This document shows, one piece after another, positions 36,242-46,982 of a DNA stretch of 64,000 bases (position 1 is its first letter; every line of letters begins with the position of its first letter). A model generated the notes under the pieces. That model was not told where the DNA came from and did not search any database. It saw nothing but the letters and a program-made list of their open reading frames with translations. The position numbers and the translations under genes are program-made. This DNA comes from Lyophyllum atratum (lineage: Eukaryota > Basidiomycota > Agaricomycetes > Agaricales > Lyophyllaceae): NCBI GenBank assembly GCA_014905825.1, contig JACGCN010000002.1, positions 3,038,001-3,102,000 of the forward strand, in the 5' to 3' direction.

Positions 36242-37620
36242 TTACTGCTTCTGGCCCTCCATCTTGAGAATCCAGTCGAGGACGAGTTCATCCGTCTCCT
36301 GGAAGATAAGCAAACCCATCAGCACCCTTCAGGTTCATCTGGGGCGCCTGCACTGACCTTCGGGTGAGAGGCACTCAAGAAGTGGCGACCTCCTTTGATG
36401 ACCTTCAATTTGACACTCGGTGCGTTGACCATCAACTTCGAGTACCTGCGGGAGATTTAGATGAAAGGTTATATCACTGTGTGCGATTTACATCAACCAC
36501 CGAACGCACTTTTCGGCAACCTTGACGGAGTAAACGGCGTCCTTGTCCCCATCTATGGCAGGGAGTCAGGTCATCTTATGAATTTTCCAACGGAAGCCAA
36601 ACGCACGAGGAATGAGCACGGGGCAGGTAATCTCCGGTAGCTTGTACTCAAGCGAATCGCGCTCCCCGAGGCAAATTGTACCTATTCACGTATCAAGCAA
36701 TAAATCAGCCATGGGTCCCCCCATTGCAACTGTAGAGTTCAGCGTGGACTCACACATCAAGATCTTCTTCCTCCCCTCCTCTCCCCTGTAAGTGTCGCGA
36801 ATCGACCTCGACCAGTACTCATACTGTTCCTTCGTCACAATTTCACCAAACCCAACACCGATCAGGTCGTCCAAGAAGCGCTGCGGGACCTCGAAGTCCG
36901 GCTTGGGTTTCGTCTTAAAGAAGGCCATGTACCACTAGGTGAAAAGCAAACAGTCGGACGACATTCAAAGAAGAGGATAGTGCGATGGACAACGTACGGG
37001 AGGGAAGACCTCGTTCGGGTTCCAGCAGCCGAGCTTGCGGGTGTCATCGGTCTCCCCGTACATGGAGGAGCCGACAGGGATGATACCGAGCATCTTGTCG
37101 GGACGCAGAATCGCCATCCTGCTGACGACGAATCCACCCTGAGAAGTACCGAGTGCGTAAACTTTCGGAATGTTCAACGCATCCTACATGAGAGGGTGGG
37201 GGTGAGCTTTGCTGGATTCCGCTTACGCCATTTCGGATGCTTACAGTAACATCCAGAGCCATTTGCGCAGTGGTCCAAAATGACCTGCGAATCTATGTGT
37301 CAAGACAGGAAGCAATGCCCCGTACGAATGCGGCGAAATACCATCCAGTGGGACCCTCTGTCTTTCCATGTCCCTGAAGTGATATGGTTCGTTCTTAGCC
37401 TTCACAGCAGGTCTGCGAGGCTACTTACAATTTCGTCGATTCCGAGCAAGTTGACCTTGCTCGTGAGATCTTCATTGGCGTACTGCGGCTCGTACAGATC
37501 AAGGCTCGTCGTAAAGCTGTGAAGCAGCACAAGCGTCGGGTTTTCCGGGTTGGGCACCTCGGGCACCTGGCGATAAGCGGCTTTGATACCGGAAGGAACG
37601 CAGACGAACTTGCGGGACAT
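36242..37620 (-). CDS. alpha/beta-hydrolase
   Basis: Cytosolic-looking hydrolase of about 310 aa in several exons; no signal peptide. It begins MSRKFVCVPSGIKAAYRQVP, then PTLVLLHSFTT (oxyanion-hole region). The nucleophile elbow is YALGTSQGGFVVSRMAI, with serine in GTSQGG. An acidic residue lies in DGDKDAVYSV near 36550, and the catalytic histidine is in KVIKGGRHFLSASHP near 36390. The last residues are LDWILKMEGQKQ, stop at 36242-36244. It is unrelated in detail to the membrane-anchored hydrolase at 5604-7162. Substrate unknown. Confidence 0.85.
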
Positions 37621-38521
37621 GTTGGGATGGTGAGAGTGAATTCGTCATATCCCAGCAGCGCTGCTTTTAAGTAGAAGGTTCAAGAAGTCTCAGGTGACAC
37701 GTGAGAGAGTATATGGGATTGAAATAGCAATCCTTCCAAGGCCCTCGGGCGGGTATGGGGTACGGCCTAGTGACGTGCCAGACGGATCTGGCCCCTTGTG
37801 TGTTTGTCGGGGCCAAGCGAGTCTCGAGGGTGTGAACGGTTTCGGGATCATGAGCTGCGTCATGGGGTCAAGCCATGACCTGAGTCTAGATGGAGTGAAT
37901 ACCTCACGTGAGCGTGTCGCGACGCGTCGTTCTTGCCAATTAATGTTACTCGCTGAGTTGATTATCGATAGCGGCGTGTCACTGTCAGCTTCGTGCGCGG
38001 CCCCTAAGGCCTAAGGGTTCGATGCGTCGTATCCGAGTTAGGCCCTAATTGTTTTGTCGTGGCAAGTGCGTCTGAGTATCGTTTGACGAGACAACTTCCA
38101 GCCAAGTCCAAGTTTAGGCTTTGTAAGGTTTACTAAGTAACGCCTCGACCGCACTACGTATCTACCCGCGTATATAGGTCTCGGCCAAGGAAGGACGCTG
38201 GAGTGGCCCCATCTGAGTCTGACGAGCTCCGCGCGGCAGCAGCGATGAAGTGCGATGATGATGATCTGAGTCTACCGTGTACAAGTCTGTCTGTCTACCC
38301 CGAAGCTACTGCCAAACACGCACAAGCAACCGCCAGTCCCGCCTGTTTCCCGCTTGGCGAGACTACAACGCTATACCGCTGATATTATTTTGGCACCGAA
38401 ATACTAGTAGCTGTCCATGGCTCTCAAACGAAGGCTCTCAAACGAAGGCTCTCGAACCGTCGAGGGAATCTTTCAGGGGATAAAGAACATTTCGAGGCGA
38501 CGAGATCGATCACTTTCATCC
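37621..38521. other. intergenic, no gene seen
   Basis: Promoter side of the hydrolase, then spacer. A short tandem repeat of TCTCAAACGAAGGC (two copies, the next one degenerate) lies at about 38425-38458. No gene is supported. Confidence 0.45.
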
Positions 38522-38618
38522 TCGGGTATGGTGTAACGGCTAACATTGCCGCCTCTCATATGGCAACGATAGCTAGAATTGTGCGCGGCAGCTCGGGGTT
38601 CGATTCCCCGTACCCGAA
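38522..38618 (+). tRNA. tRNA-Glu (CTC), intron-containing
   Basis: The acceptor TCGGGTA pairs with TACCCGA, and A at 38618 is the discriminator. The T arm is CGGGG-TTCGATT-CCCCG. The anticodon stem GCCGC (38548-38552) pairs with GCGGC (38585-38589), enclosing the loop CT-CTC-A; the anticodon CTC is at 38555-38557. A 25-nt intron, 38559-38583, lies after position 37. If the stem were drawn differently the anticodon could shift, but only this register gives a 7-nt loop. Confidence 0.88.
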
Positions 38619-39746
38619 TGAGATACTGATAGGTTTTTTATCTGGTGATTTTGTTTGAGTTTCGTTATAGGACAGCAGCCAAGGGGCCGACTCTATGAAT
38701 TATGAATCATGATGCACACGGTACGAGCATAGTGTCTAGGAACAAACCTTCCTTTTGAGAAAAGAATATAAACCGCGTCCTAGGGTGACAGCCTGCTCAG
38801 ACGGCGCGAATTCTGGGTGTTGTATTCTTGGCGCGGCCGATCCAGAGGTGCTGTACACTGTACAGCACAGCTCACATGTTTTCGAAAGATCGAACTTGAT
38901 TCACGGATTACCGCAAGACTCCTCCGCGACGTCTTCTTTCTGTACCTAGATTGTGGGCAGGGCCAAAATCCTCCAGGAAATCGATGGAATCACACGCAGA
39001 ATCAGACTCTACGTCTGAAATGGATGCCATTTTTACGAACGGGATACCTTACGATTCTGCACCTGGCGTCAAACCTATAGCCTTCTTCGATGCGGTGATA
39101 TGTCGCACGTACCTGTCCCGTTATCGGTGCGCTACCAGAAGGGCTTGACCTTCGCCTCATGGGCCTGGGGGGTCCGGCATGTAACAGGGCAATGTATAGA
39201 TACCTCACTTACTCGTGCGCCGACGTATCAGGACGAGAGGCTCTGACAGCACCGCCACGACATGCCTCGTCATCCGGATATCGACACCCCACCCAGTGCC
39301 GTTTGAAGTACACGCTGATACCGCGTGCTCGCCTGCCGCCGGGACCTCGAACTCAGGACGCGAGGCGTTCCTGTATGCAATCTAGGCATGTGTAGACTTT
39401 GTGTGCATGTCAAGGGCGATAGGAGTTAGCGGGGCGAAGTATCGAGGGCATGGTCATGGGGGGTGCAGAGTGACAATAACGTTGTATTGTGGTCCTCCGC
39501 CGTCCCAGGGATAGTAGGCTCCATGGATGGTACGCTATTGTAATTCTTCAATGAATTGTAAGGGTCGACAAACCTTGACTTGACATGACGTGCAGACTTG
39601 TGCCACCAAGGCTCAGCAGCAGATGACTCGGACCCCAAGCACGAAGCTACCAGGTGTCCGCACCTGAGTCAGTTGGATACACGCAGCAGATCGTGGTGGC
39701 GAGATGTCAAGGACATCGCCGACAATGTGTTATTAGGTAAGCACAC
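38619..39746. other. intergenic, no gene seen
   Basis: More than 1 kb with only short unconnected open frames on both strands and no family features. Pol III termination for the tRNA is likely at the TTTTTTA run near 38633. Confidence 0.45.
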
Positions 39747-41024
39747 ATGCACTGGCTGACACATTTCGCCTCTTACAAGTTGTCCCATCACCTCCTTCCC
39801 TCAATCCATATGCCATTGATATACCACTCCCGCTCCTCCAATTCAATTTCCACAGACGGCGACAGCGACGACCACGACCCCACCGCCTCCACCTCCGCCT
39901 CCGCCTCCCCGCTCGTACCCACCGACGCCGACGACTCCATCGTCCTCTCGGATCTCGTCCGCACAGGCGAAGCCTCCCGCCTCCGTCGCCGCGGCGCCAT
40001 GCGCCTCGACCACACCTACCCTCACGCCCACGCCCACCCCCCGCGCAGCCCCTCCCTCATCGTGGTGCACGAGCCCCCCTCATGGGACTCCGAGCCCGAG
40101 GACACACCCCACGCGCATCCCCGCCCCCGCACGCGCCCCACCCGCCGACATGCAGTCGAAGACGAACCGGACTACTCCTACGCCCTCTTCTGCGGGGGCG
40201 ACGTAAGCACCGAAGAGGAGGCCCACAACGGGACTTCAAACGACCACACGCCCTACACCCCGTCCGTCCTCCCGCTGTATCCGCCCCCACCACGGCCGAG
40301 CCCGTCCCGCCTCAAACACAGACGCAAGCGCACAAGCACGACGGGGTGCGGCGCACGTATCCACTCCGCCGCTGCACCACGACGCCGGGCCTCCCCTTTG
40401 TCCTCCTCCCCCACCACCACCACCAACACGTGGCACGCCCTCTCCCCCGGGGCCTCCTCCGGCCTCGCCCCGCTCGATGCGATGTACTTCGACGACGCGC
40501 GAGCAAGGGCGCAGATCCGTGCGGGGCGGGAGGGGGTGGGGTGCGCGGTGTGTGGGAACCCGCTTGGGTTGCGTGCGAGGGGGCGGAAGGAGGGGGGGCG
40601 TGTGTCGATGGGGAGTGAGGAGGGCGCGGGGTATACGTATTCGTTCTTTGCGGGGGCGGTGTCGTCTGAGCCTGCGTATACGTTCCCCTCCCCCTCCTCT
40701 TCTAATCCTACAAGTACAAGCCAACAGCAGGACACACAGGATCTGTCCGACCCGGAGACGCAGCCCCCGTCGAGCTACACGCTGACGCTGCTCGACCGCC
40801 TCATCACCGCCTCGCCCACGCCTCTATCCGACGAAGAGAGGGAGGCGTACCGCGCGCGTGCGCCTCCGGCGGCACAGCCTCGGTACTCGTATGGGTATCC
40901 TGGGTATGGGTACGGGTATGGGTATGGGGGTGGGTATGGAGGGGGGATGTATGATGCGGATGGGGAGGTGGTGGAGCCTGGGAGTCCGAAGGCGGGGGAG
41001 ATGGTGCTTGTGCCGGAGCGGTGA
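39747..41024 (+). CDS. disordered, low-complexity protein of unknown function
   Basis: A single uninterrupted frame of 425 codons; an alternative start at 39810 (MPLIYHSRSSN) would drop 21 residues. The product is largely disordered: Ser/Thr/Asp-rich at 30-65, His/Pro/Arg-rich at 85-200, and Ser/Thr-rich around 215. A CxxC (VGCAVCGNPLGLRARGR) near residue 262 is the only ordered-looking motif. Near the C-terminus a YGYPGYGYGYGYGGGYGGG tract is followed by GEMVLVPER. Long stretches of the coding strand are C-rich and others G-rich. Open length and strong third-position GC bias support coding. I do not recognise the family. Confidence 0.55.
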   Translation: MHWLTHFASYKLSHHLLPSIHMPLIYHSRSSNSISTDGDSDDHDPTASTSASASPLVPTDADDSIVLSDLVRTGEASRLRRRGAMRLDHTYPHAHAHPPRSPSLIVVHEPPSWDSEPEDTPHAHPRPRTRPTRRHAVEDEPDYSYALFCGGDVSTEEEAHNGTSNDHTPYTPSVLPLYPPPPRPSPSRLKHRRKRTSTTGCGARIHSAAAPRRRASPLSSSPTTTTNTWHALSPGASSGLAPLDAMYFDDARARAQIRAGREGVGCAVCGNPLGLRARGRKEGGRVSMGSEEGAGYTYSFFAGAVSSEPAYTFPSPSSSNPTSTSQQQDTQDLSDPETQPPSSYTLTLLDRLITASPTPLSDEEREAYRARAPPAAQPRYSYGYPGYGYGYGYGGGYGGGMYDADGEVVEPGSPKAGEMVLVPER

Positions 41025-42780
41025 GGGTGATGGGGAAGATGAAGCTTGAAGGATATATGGCCTGTGACGATTCCTTAACGATGATGACGTCCATCCCGAG
41101 AAGGCATGGACGGTACCCGTTTTTTTAGATTTCTTGTGCCGTGTGCGTATTAATTTGCGTTGCTGTTCTTGTTCTTGTTTGCTTGCATACATACACCCCG
41201 TCGTCCCATTTTCTCCTCATGCTCATTTACGTACACATCTGCCCCATCCATATACAAATCCATTTCTCATCACATCCATTCATGATATGTATCTAGTCTT
41301 TCCGCCGGCGCGAGCGCTCGTGCTACTGTAATTTGTATTCGCATAATGATTGCGCGTCTAGGCGCTTCGCATTCGTCCTACCACGTATAGTATTTATTTG
41401 AGCGTTCTTCCGCTGCACGTATTCGCATCGCACTGGATCTCTGTATGCGTCTCTCCGGCCCTTCAAGTACTCCGATAGCCTGGTGATCAAGGAACCGGCT
41501 CGCTCGTCGTGGTTTGAGTTCATTCATGTTCTTTGGTGGAGTTGAGTATCCATACACATGGATATGGGATGAAAGTCTAGGGATGGGTGTACTATATTGA
41601 TTGAAATACATGACGTAGATTGAGAAAGGCTCTGTATGGTACGTTGTCACCGACGGAGGGGTTCTGCTACGCCCCGTCAGAACGTAGATGAGAACGCCGT
41701 ACCCACCTCCACCGGCACTCCTGCCTCCGCAAGTGTACCCCCGCCGAAGTCGTATCTTCTTGTATGCGAAGGCAAGATACCGGGCGATGGCATACTCAAG
41801 AGGGCATAGATGATACCGCGTCCTGGTATGCCTCATTGAGGGAATGGATCTGTGCCCGCAACGTCCGCTGGTGGCCTATCTTGAACGTCTGTCGCTCGGA
41901 GGTGCGGCTTCGGCGTCTCTAGAATGCTCGACTCCTGGTGCGTACGTGTGTGCTGCGGCATTGTGAAGTAGTTATTGCGTCCGTTTTGATACATAACTTA
42001 CATAAGTAGCAACCGTGGTGAACTGGCTGTTCCGGCTGGGGACCTCGCCAGTATTAGCCGGTGAACGCGCGCTCTCGCCCGCAGAACCTGCTACTTTTCT
42101 CACGCCGTTTTCGGTCGATATTACGAAGCGATCTAGATGACGGACAAGAAACCCCCCCCTCCGCCCCCCCTGTGGACGATGTTTTGTTGAAGTTTTTTTG
42201 GGCTACCACATGGTTCTTGTTCTGTGAATTGCTTACAGATGTACCATATGACGTTGATGTGAATGCTTCATTGTAAAGATGTATAGTAATGTTAATAGTA
42301 CATATGATCACTGTTAGCGTCGTCTGAGTAAGTGAGTCTCGACGTCGCGAGGTCGCCAAGTATGTGAAGCTGATATGGAGTGTCGGCGACGTGCGACGGC
42401 ATGGGCGCGACGAGAATTCACCTGCAATGGCGCTGTCAAAACCGCTGGCGTCCGTGCGCTGCAGCGTGGTGTAGGGGCGGTGGTGAAGAGAAGTGGCTTA
42501 GAAATGCATGTATTGACGCGACTGAGAAGGCCAAGACTTCACGCATTCTTAGATATCAGTGACTATATATTTGAACATAAATACATTGAATCACTGCGCT
42601 TCAGTCAACATACAGGGCAGGCGAGCGTGACGAGGGAGCTTTGCGGGTCATGGTCGTGGCTTCTGTAACCTGTTGGATGGTTCGCTTTGAATGCTTGAAT
42701 CGCGCTTGGTATATGTCGGATGGTATCAATCGAGCCATGCCACTATCCGAGGTAGAGAATTTCCCCCTGTTGAGGGAGAA
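41025..42780. other. intergenic, no gene supported
   Basis: Contains 3' UTR of the disordered-protein gene. A 152-codon minus-strand frame (41378-41836) lacks features. Pyrimidine runs (CCCCCCCTCCGCCCCCCC) lie near 42150. Confidence 0.45.
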
Positions 42781-44530
42781 TTACAGCAAGGTGCGGTACT
42801 GAGCGCAAAGGAGTCGAACACCTGCAAGACGCGTGAGCAATAACTATGAGTCACGTAAGGACAAAGATTCTCACCAAGTTTTCTCTTGGCGAAGAATAGC
42901 AGATCCTGGACGGTAATAAAGTTGACGAATGTGTCGCCAACATTACATCCTGCATAAGAGATGAGGTTGATTACCAATCCTCCGGTCCTCAAAAGTACGT
43001 ACCGTTCTGGAAATCCATCCGCAAGTAGAGGAAATCGATTTTACGCGAAGAGACTTTTCCAATATACGCGATGAGATCCTTGTCGCTCATTTTGTTCGGT
43101 ATGTTTTTAATCATCACCGTAGTGCGCGTGTCTTCGCCGTCTTCGATTCGACCGATGTTTAATTGGTTGTGTAACTTGTGTTCGATGGTCGCGCGTGATT
43201 CGCGTGCACTGACTGACGGACCCTGCAAAGGCCCGGGTGTAGCTCCAGCTACGCGAGATGTATGCGGCGGACTTGGCGGGAGCGTCGAGCGAAACATAGG
43301 TTGATAAGCCTCGGCGGCAGGATCGAAGTGAAGCGGAGTATCCTGTCGATTCGGAGAGATGTAAGGGGTATTAGGCCTCCGACGATAGGCGTTTGTGGTC
43401 CACCATATGGTACGCTTTGTAGGGAGGGATCAACCATTCCTGGAGCCTCTGAAAACCAAGTTTCACCAACGAAAGAGCGAGGCATCATGGTCACCGCGTG
43501 TTCGAAATTTAAGTTCGCCATGTTGGCAGGCGGAGCGTACATAGGTTGGGGATAGGGAGTGTCATATTCATATCCAAATCCAGGAGCCGGAGGTAACTGG
43601 GGCATGAACTGCACATTTTGGGTGGTTGCATTGCCCGTTCAGGTTGCTGAGAGTATGGGGAGGGCGTCGAGCACGGAACGTAGCAGTCACTGGTTGCGGA
43701 ACTCCGACTACCTCAAGACGGGCAGTAATAACAATCGTGATAACTAGAAAGCTCGGAGTGACGATTGGATTCTGCTCCAGCTTCTCAAGTCCACGCCCGT
43801 CCATCGAGTCCGTGGGCTCTATCGAAGCTCCGCTCTGGCGGGTGGCTGGGTAGCCCTCCGGGAGCGCTATAGAGAGCATCGTTGGAACGTGATTGTTCCA
43901 GATTTTCGTGCAACGAAGTGACGATCGCTATGTTCTCTATGGGGTGAGAGGTATAGAAGTATGGGGGAGAAGGAGCCGGAGATCGAGGAACGGGATTGAC
44001 GAATATGTCTTGACCTTCACTGACACTCCGAGGTCGCGACTGGGCATCTCTGATGTAGCGAAACCTCTCCCTCGTGTGCGAATACTGACCGGGCGGCCCA
44101 AAATATAAAGCCGCTTCGCCGGGATGCCCTGGGAGCGTAGTTGGGAAGATGACGCGATTTGCGAGGCGTCGAAGGCGGCGCCAGCTGTGGATTGGATAAA
44201 AAGGTGCTCCCGAGATTGTTGTCTGGCGTGAGTCAACTCGGAAAGATCTTCGCGTCCAGAAACTCTAAGCTTCATGCCAAAAAGAATTTGTCCGTCGATG
44301 GAACTGTAGGCAGAAACTGCACATCGAACGTCATAATAATCGATACGGAATGTCTTCACCTGGGGCTGCTGTGGAGGACCGGAGATCAGCGAATGTGGGC
44401 ATCGCTGAGATATCCTACCTGCTTTACATCGACTTTGTCGTCTGCCGACGAGGACGATCGGAGACCGCCGAAAGATTTGAGGAAACTTTCAGCATGCTGA
44501 GGTTGATCCCACTTCTGAAGACGTCGCGCG
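42781..44530 (-). CDS. Mei2-like RNA-binding protein, possibly truncated
   Basis: Contains the Mei2-type C-terminal RRM (RRM_2): RTTVMIKNIPNKMSDKDLIA, then KIDFLYLRMDFQNG and, in the next exon, CNVGDTFVNFITVQDLLFFA. The upstream exon at about 44220-44360 (KTFRIDYYDVRCAVSAYSSI) looks like an earlier RRM. Between 43430 and 43360 the frame changes, but a 71-nt GTACCA...CGACAG intron explains this, giving SLQS-DTPLHFDPAAEAY. After FFAKRKLG the family normally continues with W-N-M and SYANYQGK, but here the spliced frame reads VRLLCAQYRTLL and stops at 42781. So the last beta strand and helix of the domain are missing. Both ends of the model are uncertain. Confidence 0.62.
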
Positions 44531-44999
44531 CGACTGTGTACATATTTTTAGAATTATGACTTACGTAAAAACCAAAGAACGACAAACAATTGATGGCGAA
44601 CGTGACCTATTTTCACGATAAAACCTACTACTAAAGTAGCAGGAATAATATACTCCTCCTCCTGATCCTTGACTGTTTGGTGCCATGCGAGTCGTGGAAT
44701 CTGCTATGGAAGGTTTCATTTGGTTTGTGATGTCTCCTGAACACGAGATCGAGGGTCTTATTCATCTCGGAATATCTGATTTCGAGGTCCTCGAACCAAC
44801 CTCGAGCAGGAGATAAATGATATCAACCGATGTCAGACGCCTCCAGATCCGCCATTCAGAGGATTCAAGTTACTTCGCCACACAACAGACCCAGGAAGCC
44901 TAGAGGAGCTGACGAAGACCTGGACGTCGAATATATCATTTGTTGCGAGCGAAGCGGCAAGTAAGCTGCTCGCAATCTTCTCAACCTCAAGCAATCAAC
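44531..44999. other. intergenic spacer
   Basis: Divergent promoter region between the Mei2-like gene and the coiled-coil gene. No coding signal beyond a possible first exon of the Mei2-like gene. Confidence 0.4.
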
Positions 45000-45585
45000 A
45001 TGAATTATCAAGATTGGCGTCGCGCTAACACCGGTGAGGATAGCCAGCACGTCTACCATCGTCAAGTTCAACTGATGAATTCCACTATACCAGCTGTTGG
45101 TCATGACAATGCTGGTGGTGGCGGGCGTGGTGGCAATGTTGGATCGAACAACACCACGAATACGACCCACACCAACTCACACAACGACAGCAGCGTTCGT
45201 CAGCGGCTCCACGGTAGGGCCTTGTTGTATCTTCCAGATAGCCTGATCTAAACCATCAATCAGGCGATACCTACACTGCGCCCGCCGACCAAGGAGACCA
45301 GTTCAGCGGAGTCTTCAGTAGCAACATACTTGGCGGACGACGAAATAAAAATACGCTCAACAATGGCGCTTCTGGACCAGGTATGCAACTAACCACACAA
45401 CGTGAACTTGAATCGATCGTTCACACCTCCAAGGGTCAGGTGAAAGAAAACAGTCCCCGGCCGAAATCGCGCTCAACGAGCGACTCGAAAGGGCTCGTGA
45501 GAAATTAGCTGCAAAGAACGAGAGGGAGCGTCTAGCCCAGTTGGAGGCGGAGGTACTGCGGTTAGAGGCTGAGCTTGCAGACTAA
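45000..45585 (+). CDS. small Gly/Asn/Thr-rich protein with C-terminal coiled coil
   Basis: Three exons, 45000-45213, 45264-45380 and 45440-45585, give 158 aa, with frame kept across both introns (each phase 1). The N-terminus is MNYQDWRRANTGED, followed by a Gly/Asn/Thr-rich, hydrophilic middle (GGGGRGGNVGSNNTTNTTH). The last exon encodes one helix, with heptad-like Leu spacing in SPAEIALNERLERAREK and LEAEVLRLEAELAD. No signal peptide. I do not recognise the family. An in-frame upstream ATG at 44940 exists, but the AACATGAAT context at 45000 is good. A truncated copy of the last exon lies at 48890-49050. Confidence 0.7.
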
Positions 45586-46982
45586 GAGCAGTAGCCTCCA
45601 CCTTCAACTTTTCCTTTCCTGCATCGTCGTTCATGGCTAGTACCCGAGTTTTTCCTTGCATCTTTGATAGTTTCTAACAATTTCGAAAACTTGCTATGCG
45701 ATGATTCCTTTCGGAGCGCGGCGCGAGTAATGGTTTTGAGCAGCAACTGTTGGTCATTGGCGTGTCATCGGAGTCAAAGTCAGAGGTCAGAGCGAATTTC
45801 GACATTGGCCTAAGCGTACCGGCATATTGAAAGTGACGCGAAGATATGAGAGAAGGACGGATCTGGGATTTACCTAAGCATCACTAAGATCGGTGAGTCG
45901 CATAGCTCACTGTGAATGCTCGCGAAGGTGATGGATGAGCAAAGACAACTTCCAATGATATTCAACAATCGAAATATTGTAGAGTAGCTGTAACCCAGAC
46001 GGTGAAAGGTCGAAACTATGCTTGACGGTCGAGGTTTATCATCGTGAAATGTTGACAGGTGGGATACTGTGCAATATATAGACCGTGACTTGAAGACAGT
46101 CTCATACCATTATTGCGCCATGCACGACTTGGCACATGATTCCGTTTTGAGCGGGTACGGTTTCGGATTACTTATCTGTTTTGAGGTCCTTGAAGTTGTG
46201 TTATTGGAGTTCGGCGTGTGAGCTTAATCGAGCCGAAGAGCCTGGGTCATGCATAAGAAAGTGCGGGTGCGTTTGCGCTGCACCAAGCAGGTCGTTTTCA
46301 AGGAACACGGTCGACTTCGGAAGATGCTCTAGCTGCAGCATAGGCGAACGTAGAGAACTGGTCGACATGGACTTATATTTCGGCCAATCATCGCCCTCCC
46401 AAGCCTGCGCATCCGCAACCGGAAGCTGGATTTGTCAATTGACATCGCCATTGGTAGCCAAAAGACAATTGATTGTCCCACTCAGCAGAGGGGTCTAGCT
46501 TATCTGGCGACGAGAGTACTCCGGGCTCCTGGGCCGTTCGTTCGGAGTGCAACAAGTAGGGTGTTTCGGGGTTGAGATAGATGCGAATGCGACTGGGCAC
46601 ACATACATAGCCAGGAGTCAGAAATATGCATGGATGTTTTGCCTAGTAGAATCCCGAGAGGCCAGGCTGGGCGAATTCCAGCAGCACGTTGTTGACCTCG
46701 AAAGATGACCAGTAAAGCGGTCAATACAATTCTGTAAGGCGGGATAGAACAGATACGCGGCTCAGATATTCCGCAGATAGTATAGTAGCTTAGTGTGGTC
46801 CGTTGATGCAGGAGAGAGGTGAAAGATTCAGTCAGAAATATTGATCACTTGATCGCGTAAGCACAAGCAGCCGTTCTTCTGCATCGCATCATGCATGCAT
46901 GGCTCTAATTATAAGATAGCTGTGATGGACACTCATCATGGTCAAATCTCGCCGAAAGACTTCTCTATTCCCAACCGCCACC
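45586..46982. other. intergenic, no gene seen
   Basis: About 1.4 kb with no supported gene on either strand. The open frames at 46181-46724 have no family features. The end should include the promoter of the GH16 gene. Confidence 0.45.

Noticed and set aside
41378..41836. 152-codon minus-strand frame
   Set aside because: Long for chance but without domains or splice partners; left uncalled.
43360..43430. Apparent frameshift in the Mei2-like gene
   Set aside because: A 71-nt GTACCA...CGACAG intron with a CTAAT branch-like motif restores the frame.
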